Shown: positions 9,075-16,521 of the stretch, piece by piece
Position numbering within the stretch: position 1 is the stretch's first letter
Layout of the letters: each line of letters opens with the position of its first letter
From: Microbacteriaceae bacterium 3FA27C10
GTDB taxonomy: Bacteria; Actinomycetota; Actinomycetes; Actinomycetales; Microbacteriaceae
Assembly (NCBI GenBank): GCA_005502775.1
Contig: SCNI01000008.1
Span: 1 to 64,000, forward strand
Direction: 5' to 3'
Length of the DNA: 64,000 nt
Notes under the pieces: generated by a model
Told to the model about the DNA's origin: nothing
Database searches by the model: none
What the model saw: only the letters and a program-made list of their open reading frames with translations
Program-made: the position numbers and the translations under genes

Positions 9075-9111
9075 GGATCTGGCCCGCGATCTCGCATCGC
9101 GGGCCAGATCC
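9075..9111 (+). terminator. Perfect 16-bp stem-loop after the binding-protein gene
   Basis: GGATCTGGCCCGCGAT and its exact reverse complement flank a 5-base loop (CTCGC). No T-tract follows, and the next gene starts 12 bases later with AGGAGG. It may act as an attenuator or mRNA-stabilising structure that raises binding protein over the downstream enzyme, rather than as a full terminator. Confidence 0.65.
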
Positions 9112-9123
9112 GCATGAGGAGGC

Positions 9124-10191
9124 ATGATGATCCGAGTAGGTCTGGTCGGCTGCGGCTGGTGGGCCGCGCACGCGCATGTGCCCGCCATCGAGGCGCATCC
9201 GGATGCGGCGCTCGTCGCGGCGAGCGACCCCGACCCGGCGCGCCTCGCCGCGGTGACGGCGGGGTCTCCGAACGTGCGGGGCTTCTCGACGGTCGAGGAG
9301 ATGCTGTCGGTGAGCGACCTCGACGTGCTCGTGGTGGCGTCGCCGGCTGCGTTCCACGCCGGCGCCGCGCACGCCGGCCTCCTGAGCGAGGTCAGCGTGC
9401 TCGTGGAGAAGCCGTTCACCCTGCACGCCGCCGAGGCCCACGAACTCGTGCGCCTGGCGCAGGCGCGCCGGCTCGGCCTCTCGGTGAGCCTGCCCTACCA
9501 GTACACCGCGGCGGCACGAGCGATTCGCACGCTGCTGACGGACGGCGCACTGGGCGACCTCGTCGGCGTGCACGCCGTGTTCGAGTCCTACACGGGGCCC
9601 CTCTACTCCGGCGACGTCGACGAATACCTCCGGCGCGTGAACCGTCCGCATGCCGTCGCGCCGCTGCCCGGCACCTACGCGGATGTCGCGGTCGCCGGCG
9701 GCGGTCACGGCCAGTCCCAGACCTCCCACGTGGTCTCGGCCATCATGGATGCCACGGGCGCGACGCCGGAGCGGATCTCCGGCGAGAGCGTGTTCGTCTC
9801 CCCCGGCATGGACACGGCCAATGCGATCGCGCTGCGACTCTCCGGCACGGCGGTCGCGACCGTCTTCTCCTCGGGAGGAGCCCTGCCCGGCCTCGCCGCG
9901 CAGCAGTCCGTCTCCTACCTCGGCACCGCCGGCTCGGCGCGGCACGACCTCGCCCGGGCGACGCTCGACTGGGCGACGGCGGATGGCGCGGGCGGCCACG
10001 TCGAACCGGGCGACGGCGAGTCGGCCTATCCGAACGGCGCCCCCGTGAGCACGCTGATCGACGCGGTGGCCCAGGTGCGCGCCGGCCACTCCGACGAGGC
10101 GCTCCTGGAACTCACCGCGGGCGCAGAACGCGCCGCTCGCGCGGTCGAGGTGATCGAGAGCCTCTACCGTGAGGATGCGGTCCGTGACTGA
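9124..10191 (+). CDS. Gfo/Idh/MocA family oxidoreductase
   Basis: The 355-aa protein has an N-terminal Rossmann fold (MIRVGLVGCGWWAAHAHVPA, a GxGxxx-type dinucleotide site) and the family's EKPFTLHAAEA motif around residue 97-108, followed by the C-terminal alpha/beta substrate domain. Members oxidise or reduce sugars, inositols or sugar acids with NAD(P). AGGAGG sits immediately before tandem ATGs; spacing favours the second (9127). It is the last gene of the ABC importer operon and converges on the rhamnosidase gene, overlapping its 3' end by 28 bp. The substrate is not identifiable. Confidence 0.85.
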   Translation: MMIRVGLVGCGWWAAHAHVPAIEAHPDAALVAASDPDPARLAAVTAGSPNVRGFSTVEEMLSVSDLDVLVVASPAAFHAGAAHAGLLSEVSVLVEKPFTLHAAEAHELVRLAQARRLGLSVSLPYQYTAAARAIRTLLTDGALGDLVGVHAVFESYTGPLYSGDVDEYLRRVNRPHAVAPLPGTYADVAVAGGGHGQSQTSHVVSAIMDATGATPERISGESVFVSPGMDTANAIALRLSGTAVATVFSSGGALPGLAAQQSVSYLGTAGSARHDLARATLDWATADGAGGHVEPGDGESAYPNGAPVSTLIDAVAQVRAGHSDEALLELTAGAERAARAVEVIESLYREDAVRD

Positions 10192-12704
10192 GCAGCCGGC
10201 ACCGGCGCATGCCGCCGGTGCCGGCCCGCGCCGACCGTCCATTCGCATTCACCGACGCGCACGGTCGCCACGGCTCCGACCGGGATCTCGACGTCGATGA
10301 CGACGCCGGATGCCTCGGTGCGCCAGCTGACTCCGGCCCGACCGAGCGGGGTGAGCACCTCGGCCTCGGCGGAGACCAAGCCGAGCACGGCCGGCTCGAT
10401 GCGGATCTCGCGCCAGCCGGCGGCGGCCGCGGAGAGGCCGGCGACCGAGCCGAACAGCCAGTCGTCGACGGTGCCGAGGAAGTAGTGGCCGTGCGATCGG
10501 GCGGCCGGGCTCCAGTGCTCCCACAGCGAGGTCGCACCGGCTTCGAGCCAGAGACCCCAGCTCGGGTAGTCGGTCTGCAGTGCCACGGCGAGCGCCGTGT
10601 CGGCGTGCCCGGAGCGGGTGAGCTGCGGCAGCAGGTACTTGGTGCCCAGGGCGCCGGTGTTCAGGTGGTTGCCGTTGTCACGGATGATCCGGGCCAGTGT
10701 GTCCGCCACCGGCCGGCGATGCCGCTCCGGCAGCAGGTCGAAGGCGAGCGCGAGCACCTGGTGCGTCTGTCGGTCTCCCTGGTCCCCTGCACCCACGACC
10801 TGTTCGCGATCGGCGTCGAAGAACTCCTCGACGAATCGGCGACGCAGCCGGGTGGCGTGCGCGGTCCAGGCATCCGGGTCGTGGCCCAGCACGGCTGCCG
10901 CCTTCGCCGCGATGTCGAGAGCGGCGATCAGGTACGCCGTGGCCGCGATGCGCGTGTCTTCGGGCGCGTTGCCGCCGTGGGGGTCGGCATCCGGACTCAC
11001 CCAGTCGCCGAGAGTCGTGTCGGCGATGCCGTCGGGCCACCGCGAGAGCTCGAACTCGAGGTAGGCGCTCGCGTCGGGCCAGGTGTCGGCGAGCACCCGC
11101 ACGTCGCCGCGCTGCCAGTAGATCTCCCACGGCACGAACAGCAGCGACGCGTGCCAGGTCGGCGCCGGCGTCCAGTCCATCGACCAGCCGCCGTGCGGCG
11201 CGATCACCTGGGGTGCCCCCTCGCCGTGCCGCGAGGCGGCGATGTCGTCCGCCCACTTCGCGAGGAGCTCGTGGCTGTCGAGATTCAGCAGCATGAGTTC
11301 GGCGCCCAGCATCCCGTCGCCCGTCCAGCCGTTCTTCTCATACTTGGGGGTGTCGGTGGGCAGCCCGTGCAGATTGTTGAGCACCGTGTCGACGGTGAGG
11401 TCGTGCAGACGGTTCAGCAGGGCGTTCGAGCAGTGGAAGCGGCCGGTGCGGACGACCGCCGTGTGCAGCAGCTCGGCCTCGACGACGGGCTCGCTCGCCG
11501 CCTCGACCTCGACGTAGCGGAAGCCCTGGTAGCCGAAGCGCTGAGTCCACCGGAGCGGCTCTCCGGCGAGGGTGATCCGGCTCTCCTGGAACCGCCCCGC
11601 GTAGTAGCCGTGCGGATCGTCGTTGTCGGGCCGGCCGTCCGCCCGGAGCCTCTCGGCCGTGCGGACGGTCACCACGTCGCCCGGTGCGCCATCGAGCTGG
11701 AGACGGATGCGTCCCGCGATCACGCGGGGGAAGGTGAACAGCCAGCGGCCCGGCGCGCTCTGCTCGACCCGCGCCGGGGCGAAGCGCTCCATCACCGCGA
11801 TCGGCTGCTGGCGCTGGTTGACGCTGCGGCCCCGAGGCCCGGTCGCGCGCGCGACCGGCATCCAGCCCGCGTCGTAGTAACCCGCGCCGGAGAACCCTGG
11901 CCGGTCGGCTCGGGCGTCGAAGTCCTCACCGCCGTAGAGATCGTCGTAGCGGGTGGGGCCGTCGACGGCCCGCCAGCCTTCGTCGGAGAGCACCAGCACT
12001 TCATCGCCTGTCACGATCAGGATGCGCACGCAGGGCTCGTCGTGCCACGGCGCGGTCTCCCAGTTCCAGGTCGAGCGCGAGGCCATGCCGTAGAAGCCCC
12101 GGCCGAGCTCGACGCCGATGGCGTTGCGGCCGGGCACCAGGAGCTCGGTGATCTCCACCACGACGTACTGGGCGGTGACGTCGTAGTCGGTGAAGCCGGG
12201 CGCGAGGTCGAAGCCGGGCACGAGCATGCCGTTGATCTCGGGGCGCGCGTAGCCTCCGGCGCCGACCACGAGGTAGCTCGGCGCGACGGTCGACCCGGAC
12301 GGCGTCGGCACCGTGAACTCACGGCGCAGGAGCGGGGCGGCACCGTCCGGGGTGGGGTGGGAGATCCACTGCGCTCCGCGCCAGTCGTCGTCGAGGATGC
12401 CCGTGACGAACGAGGAGGCGGCCCGCGTCGTGCCGTCCTCGGTCGTCACCGCGACCTGCCAGCGATAGCGGGTCAGGGAGCGGAGGGCAGGCCCGTCGTA
12501 CTCGACGTCGACGCCCGGGCCGCCGCTCGGGTCGTCGCGACTCCAGAGGCGCTCCCCGTCCGGCGCGAACACCTCGAGCCGCCAGCTGCGCACACGGATG
12601 CCGGCTCCGCCGCCGTCGACCACCCAGCCGAACCGCGGCCGCACGTCGACGCCGAGCGGCTCCTCGGCGTGTTCGACGGTGAGGCGCGTGAGGCGCACGG
12701 CCAT
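10164..12704 (-). CDS. Alpha-L-rhamnosidase (GH78-like)
   Basis: The 846-aa protein has the multi-domain layout of bacterial GH78 rhamnosidases. N-terminal beta domains come first (PRFGWVVDG, then VVGAGGYARPEINGMLV and LGRGFYGM), then an (alpha/alpha)6 barrel with the family signature DTPKYEKNGWTGDG (about residues 448-462) and WMDW/PSWG-type aromatics, and a small C-terminal beta domain. It cleaves terminal alpha-L-rhamnose from plant glycans or glycosides. No signal peptide is visible, so it probably acts on imported oligosaccharides or glycosides. It is read 6 bp after the enolase-superfamily gene, in one operon. Confidence 0.88.
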   Translation of the reverse strand: MAVRLTRLTVEHAEEPLGVDVRPRFGWVVDGGGAGIRVRSWRLEVFAPDGERLWSRDDPSGGPGVDVEYDGPALRSLTRYRWQVAVTTEDGTTRAASSFVTGILDDDWRGAQWISHPTPDGAAPLLRREFTVPTPSGSTVAPSYLVVGAGGYARPEINGMLVPGFDLAPGFTDYDVTAQYVVVEITELLVPGRNAIGVELGRGFYGMASRSTWNWETAPWHDEPCVRILIVTGDEVLVLSDEGWRAVDGPTRYDDLYGGEDFDARADRPGFSGAGYYDAGWMPVARATGPRGRSVNQRQQPIAVMERFAPARVEQSAPGRWLFTFPRVIAGRIRLQLDGAPGDVVTVRTAERLRADGRPDNDDPHGYYAGRFQESRITLAGEPLRWTQRFGYQGFRYVEVEAASEPVVEAELLHTAVVRTGRFHCSNALLNRLHDLTVDTVLNNLHGLPTDTPKYEKNGWTGDGMLGAELMLLNLDSHELLAKWADDIAASRHGEGAPQVIAPHGGWSMDWTPAPTWHASLLFVPWEIYWQRGDVRVLADTWPDASAYLEFELSRWPDGIADTTLGDWVSPDADPHGGNAPEDTRIAATAYLIAALDIAAKAAAVLGHDPDAWTAHATRLRRRFVEEFFDADREQVVGAGDQGDRQTHQVLALAFDLLPERHRRPVADTLARIIRDNGNHLNTGALGTKYLLPQLTRSGHADTALAVALQTDYPSWGLWLEAGATSLWEHWSPAARSHGHYFLGTVDDWLFGSVAGLSAAAAGWREIRIEPAVLGLVSAEAEVLTPLGRAGVSWRTEASGVVIDVEIPVGAVATVRVGECEWTVGAGRHRRHAPVPAAQSRTASSR
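10195..10225 (+). terminator. Stem-loop after the Gfo/Idh/MocA gene
   Basis: GCCGGCACCGGCG and its exact reverse complement flank a 5-base loop. The hairpin begins four bases after the oxidoreductase stop and lies inside the last 60 bp of the convergent rhamnosidase gene, so it could end plus-strand transcription. No T-tract follows. Confidence 0.5.
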
Positions 12705-12710
12705 CGGCGG

Positions 12711-13838
12711 CTAGCCGATCCGGTAGCGGTCGAGCGCGTCGTCATCCACGTCGATGCCGAGCCCCGGCGCCGTCGGCACGCTGATCCGCCCGCGGTCGAT
12801 GCTCCAGGGCGCACTGCGGAGCACGCTCTCGTTCAGGCTCCACGCCTCATCCGGATGCAGCGTCGGCGGGATGATCGCGAGCTCCTGCCACTCCGGCCCG
12901 ATGAGCGCGGCGGCCTGGAGCCACCCCGGCAGCCGCAGTCCGCCCGTGCCGTGCAGGCACACCGGTACGCCGAGCGCCTCGGCCATCGCCGCCACCCGCA
13001 CGGTGGGCAGGATGCCGTTGGCGATCGACGCATCCGGCTGGATGACGTCGAAACTGCGCGCCACGAGCGCCGCCGCGAATTCCGCGGGCGTCGTGTATCC
13101 CTCCCCGCCCACGATCTGCATGTCGATCTCGTCGGCGAGCCGGGCCTGGCCGCCCAGGTCGTAGCGGTCGAGCGGTTCCTCGAGCCAGCGCACCCCGACA
13201 TCCTGCAGTTCGCGCGCCTCCGCGAGCGCCTGCTCGTAGCTCCAGGTCGCGCCGGAGACATGGGCGGTGCGATCGACCATCAGGGTGAAGTCCGGGCCGG
13301 TCGCGGCCAGGATCGCCTCGCACAGTCGTGCGTTCTCGCCCGGTTCCCGCCAGCAGCGGATCTTCACACCTTCGAACCCCGCCGCCTGGTACGCCAGCAC
13401 GGCGTCGGCGGTCTCGGCGTGGCTGACCTGCGACTGCGAGGGGTCGCCCGGCCAGACGAGAGTGACGTAGGCCTTCAGCTCCGGCGTCCGCGCGCCACCC
13501 AGCAGGGCGTGCACGGGTTCGCCGAGCGTCTTGCCCAGGGCGTCCCAGGCCGCGTGCTCGGCACCGGCTCCGCGATTCAGCCCGCGTCGCAGCATCCCGT
13601 CGATGTCGGTGACCGGCGACCCCTCGGTGGCGGCGATGACCGCCGGCCAGACCGTGCGATCGATGGGTCCCGCGAAGCTGTGGCCGCGCACCCCCTCGGT
13701 CGTGGTCATGCGCACGACGCAATAGCGGTGGTAGTACCCGGCCGCGACCTGCTCGGGGGTGGCGGGCAGGTTGATGGGAAAGATCTCGGTGCGGGCGATC
13801 TGAACGCCTGCGGTTCTCGACTGTGAGCCGTCAATCAT
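12711..13838 (-). CDS. Mandelate racemase/muconate lactonizing enzyme family protein
   Basis: This 375-aa enolase-superfamily enzyme has the expected capping domain. The barrel residues are the KIR motif (KxR), metal ligands in VDRTAH, LEEPLD and GGEGY, and a catalytic His in LHGTGG. Members abstract a proton alpha to a carboxylate and are commonly sugar-acid dehydratases. Next to a rhamnosidase, a deoxy-sugar-acid dehydratase is plausible, but it is less like RhmD than the gene at 29999. The start has no ribosome site; a TATAGT hexamer eight bases upstream suggests a leaderless transcript. Confidence 0.85.
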   Translation of the reverse strand: MIDGSQSRTAGVQIARTEIFPINLPATPEQVAAGYYHRYCVVRMTTTEGVRGHSFAGPIDRTVWPAVIAATEGSPVTDIDGMLRRGLNRGAGAEHAAWDALGKTLGEPVHALLGGARTPELKAYVTLVWPGDPSQSQVSHAETADAVLAYQAAGFEGVKIRCWREPGENARLCEAILAATGPDFTLMVDRTAHVSGATWSYEQALAEARELQDVGVRWLEEPLDRYDLGGQARLADEIDMQIVGGEGYTTPAEFAAALVARSFDVIQPDASIANGILPTVRVAAMAEALGVPVCLHGTGGLRLPGWLQAAALIGPEWQELAIIPPTLHPDEAWSLNESVLRSAPWSIDRGRISVPTAPGLGIDVDDDALDRYRIG

Positions 13839-13846
13839 GATTTCGA

Positions 13847-13852
13847 ACTATA
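13847..13852 (-). promoter_or_regulatory. Candidate -10 element for a leaderless transcript
   Basis: On the minus strand TATAGT lies eight bases before the ATG at 13838, so transcription would begin at or next to the start codon. No good -35 was found, and a GAACT half-site overlaps it. Confidence 0.4.
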
Positions 13853-13882
13853 GCCGGGGAAGCGAGAGAGAATCTAGGCAAA

Positions 13883-13900
13883 AGTTCTCTATTTCGAACT
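13883..13900. promoter_or_regulatory. Candidate IclR operator (site C)
   Basis: AGTTC-N8-GAACT lies between the divergent enolase-superfamily/rhamnosidase operon and the dehydrogenase/esterase/hydrolase/GH42 operon. It has the same 16-bp core as sites A and B. Further GAACT half-sites lie on either side, at about 13846 and 13916. Confidence 0.55.
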
Positions 13901-13996
13901 GACTATCACTCTGGTGAACTTATTGATAAGGTGGCAAAGCCTCGACCGACGTCGAGCGACTCCGATGCGACGATGCGAGACGAGAGGAAATCGACC

Positions 13997-15043
13997 GTGC
14001 GAACACTGGTCCTGGAGGAATTCGGGCGCATGGCCCTGGCCGATCGCCCCATCCCGGAGGTCGCCCTCGGCGAGGTGCTGATCCGGGTGGCGTTCACGGG
14101 CATCTGCGGCTCCGACATCCACGGCTACACCGGGCACAACGGGCGCCGCGCGATCGGCCAGGTGATGGGTCACGAGAGCTCCGGAACGATCGAGGCGTTC
14201 GGAGAAGGGGATGCTCCGCTCGGGCTCGCGATCGGAGACGCGGTGACCTTCAACCCCGTCGTGCTGCCCCTCGAAGACCGGGTGGAGTTCATCGACCGCG
14301 AGCAGCACTCGCCCCGCAAGTCGGTGATCGGTGTCGACCCGGCGCGCTACGCCTCCTTCGCCGACTACGTCGTGGTGCCCGCGGTCAACGTGCTGCGCCT
14401 CGCCGACGGCATGCCCGTGGAGCACGGCGCACTCGTCGAGCCGACCGCGGTCGCGCTGCACGCCATCCGCCGAGCCGGAGTGACCGGCCGGGAGCGCGTG
14501 CTGGTCATCGGCGGGGGCCCGATCGGGCAGTCGGTGGTTCTGGTGCTGCAGGCGCTCGGCGTCGCGGAGATCTCCGTCAGCGAGATCAGCGCCGGCCGCC
14601 GCAGGCTGCTCGAGGGGATGGGTGTTCCCGTGATCGACCCGTCGGCCGGCGACCTGGCTGGCGCGCTCGGCCACCGCGGCGGCCCCGTCGACGTCGTCAT
14701 CGATGCCGTGGGCAGCACGCGCTCGCTCGCCGACGCCCTCGCCTGCACGGTGCTCGGCGGCACAGTCTGCCTGGTCGGCATGGGGGAGCCGCAGGTGCGC
14801 CTCGACGCCTTCCAGATCAGCACGGCCGAGCGCACGCTGGTGGGCAGCTTCACCTACTCGGCGCGAGACTTCGCCGACGCCGCCGCGCTGGTGGCCGCCA
14901 ACCCGCTCTCGGCCGCGGCACTGATCAGCAGAGTGATCGAACCCGAGAGCGCCGACGAGGCGTTCACCGACCTGGCCAAGGGCGACGACATCCCGGGCAA
15001 AGTGCTCGTGGCTTTCACCAAGACCGCCGAATACGCGAAGTGA
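13997..15043 (+). CDS. Zinc-type medium-chain alcohol/sorbitol dehydrogenase-like protein
   Basis: This 348-aa MDR-superfamily dehydrogenase has the catalytic-zinc region GICGSDIHGYTG and GHES, followed by a Rossmann domain (VLVIGGGPIGQSVVLVLQALG). The GTG start at 13997 has GAGAGGAA upstream and matches the usual family N-terminus; the longer ORF from 13931 adds 22 non-conserved residues. The usual four-cysteine structural-zinc lobe is absent and is replaced by a cysteine-free segment (about residues 82-108). It opens a four-gene operon. It may oxidise a sugar or a 2-keto-3-deoxy sugar acid. Confidence 0.85.
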   Translation: MRTLVLEEFGRMALADRPIPEVALGEVLIRVAFTGICGSDIHGYTGHNGRRAIGQVMGHESSGTIEAFGEGDAPLGLAIGDAVTFNPVVLPLEDRVEFIDREQHSPRKSVIGVDPARYASFADYVVVPAVNVLRLADGMPVEHGALVEPTAVALHAIRRAGVTGRERVLVIGGGPIGQSVVLVLQALGVAEISVSEISAGRRRLLEGMGVPVIDPSAGDLAGALGHRGGPVDVVIDAVGSTRSLADALACTVLGGTVCLVGMGEPQVRLDAFQISTAERTLVGSFTYSARDFADAAALVAANPLSAAALISRVIEPESADEAFTDLAKGDDIPGKVLVAFTKTAEYAK

Positions 15044-15051
15044 GGATGCGA

Positions 15052-15654
15052 GTGGCACAGAATCTGGTCTTCATCGGAGACAGCATCACGGAGGACGGAC
15101 GACGGATCGACGATCCGTACGACCTCGGGGTCGGCTATGTGGCGCGCGTGGCACGCCGTCGCGCCGAGGCCGGCTTCGACGACCGCGTGGTCAACACCGG
15201 TATCGGCGGCAACCGTGCGGTCGATCTGGTGGCCCGCTTCGACCGCGACGGCCTCGCGCACGACCCCGACGTGGTGTCGATCCACGTGGGCATCAACGAC
15301 ACCTGGCGCCGCTACGACGGCGGCGAGCCGACCTCGACCGAGGCGTTCGAGGCCTCGTACCGCGACCTGCTGACGCGGGCGACGGATGCCGGGGCGCGCC
15401 TCGTTCTGATCGAGCCGTTCCTTCTCGCCCTCCGCCCCGAGCAGACGACCTGGCGCGAAGACCTCGACCCCAAGATCGAGGTCGTGCGCGCTCTCGCGCG
15501 TGAGTTCGACGCTCAGCTCGTCGAGGCCGACGTGGCGTTCACCCGGGCGGGCTACGAGCGCGATCCGGCCGGCCTCCTCTGGGACGGCGTGCATCCGACC
15601 GACGCCGGCCGCGAGCTGCTGGCGCGCACCTGGTTCGAGTCGGTGACGATCTGA
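15052..15654 (+). CDS. SGNH/GDSL-type esterase
   Basis: This roughly 200-aa hydrolase carries all four SGNH blocks: FIGDSITEDG (Ser nucleophile), GIGGNR (Gly), HVGINDTW (Asn) and DGVHPTDAG (Asp/His). Such enzymes remove acetyl or other acyl groups, often from polysaccharides. There is no signal peptide, so it is probably cytoplasmic and acts on imported oligosaccharides. The GTG at 15052 sits six bases after GAGG. An upstream ATG (15046) and a GTG overlapping the previous stop (15040) are alternatives. It is flanked by the dehydrogenase and the FAH hydrolase in one operon. Confidence 0.85.
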   Translation: MAQNLVFIGDSITEDGRRIDDPYDLGVGYVARVARRRAEAGFDDRVVNTGIGGNRAVDLVARFDRDGLAHDPDVVSIHVGINDTWRRYDGGEPTSTEAFEASYRDLLTRATDAGARLVLIEPFLLALRPEQTTWREDLDPKIEVVRALAREFDAQLVEADVAFTRAGYERDPAGLLWDGVHPTDAGRELLARTWFESVTI

Positions 15655-16520
15655 TGCGGGTCGCGAACCTGAACGGCCGCGCGGTGCTGCTCGGCGACAT
15701 CCGCGCGCTCGACATCGCCTCGGCGAGCGCCGACCGCTTCCCCACCGACCCGCAGTCGGTGTACGCCTCGTGGGGAGAGCTCTGCGAGTGGGGCGAGGGG
15801 ATCGACGTCGACCGGCATCCGAGTTCGGTCGACGTCGACCGCACCACGCTCGGGCCGCCCGTTCCGCGGCCCGGCCAGATCCTCGCCGTCGGGCTCAACT
15901 ACGCCGAGCACGCGGAAGAGTCTGGGCTCGCCCTGCCGGAGCATCCGCTCGTCTTCACGAAGTTCGCCTCGAGCCTCACCGGCCCCGATGCCCTGGTGCT
16001 GCTGTCGGGCGAGCGGGTCGACTGGGAGGCGGAGCTCGTGGTGGTGATCGGCAGGGGCGGGCGCGACATCCCAGCCGAGGAGGCCTGGGACCGCATCGCC
16101 GGCCTCACGATCGGGCAGGACATCAGCGACCGAGACGTGCAGTGGTGGGGCGCGTCGGCGCAGTTCAGCCTCGGCAAGTCGTTCCAGGGGTACGCGCCGA
16201 CGGGGCCCGCGGTGGTGAGCGTGGCCGAGATCTCGGCCGGGCACGACCGCGACGACCTGCGGGTGAGCTGCCGCAGCATCGACTCGTCCGGACGGGAGCG
16301 CGTGCTGCAGGACGGCCGCACCCGAGACCTGATCTTCACTGTTCCGTCGATCGTCGAGCAGCTCTCGGCCATCGTCGAGCTGCAGCCGGGCGATCTCGTC
16401 TTCACCGGAACGCCCGCCGGTGTCGGCCAGGGTCGCACCCCGGAGGAGTTCCTGACCCCCGGGCTCATCCTCGTCACGGAGATCGACGGGCTCGGTTCCA
16501 TCCGCCAGGAGTTCGTCTGA
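15654..16520 (+). CDS. Fumarylacetoacetate hydrolase family protein
   Basis: The 288-aa protein has the FAH fold signatures: GLNYAEHAEE, the metal-binding acidic set in VDWEAELVVVIGR and GQDISDRDVQW, and the end motif GDLVFTGTPAGVG. FAH proteins hydrolyse C-C bonds of 2,4-diketo acids or related compounds. In L-rhamnose and L-fucose catabolism a member splits the 2,4-diketo-3-deoxy acid to pyruvate and lactate. That role fits the rhamnosidase and the rhamnonate dehydratase-like gene at 29999, but it is inference. Its ATG overlaps the esterase stop (TGATG). Confidence 0.85.
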   Translation: MRVANLNGRAVLLGDIRALDIASASADRFPTDPQSVYASWGELCEWGEGIDVDRHPSSVDVDRTTLGPPVPRPGQILAVGLNYAEHAEESGLALPEHPLVFTKFASSLTGPDALVLLSGERVDWEAELVVVIGRGGRDIPAEEAWDRIAGLTIGQDISDRDVQWWGASAQFSLGKSFQGYAPTGPAVVSVAEISAGHDRDDLRVSCRSIDSSGRERVLQDGRTRDLIFTVPSIVEQLSAIVELQPGDLVFTGTPAGVGQGRTPEEFLTPGLILVTEIDGLGSIRQEFV

Positions 16521-16521
16521 C

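Noticed and set aside
10164-10191. Possible frameshift where the oxidoreductase and rhamnosidase genes overlap
   Set aside because: Both genes have normal lengths and good C-termini; a 28-bp convergent overlap is ordinary in compact genomes.
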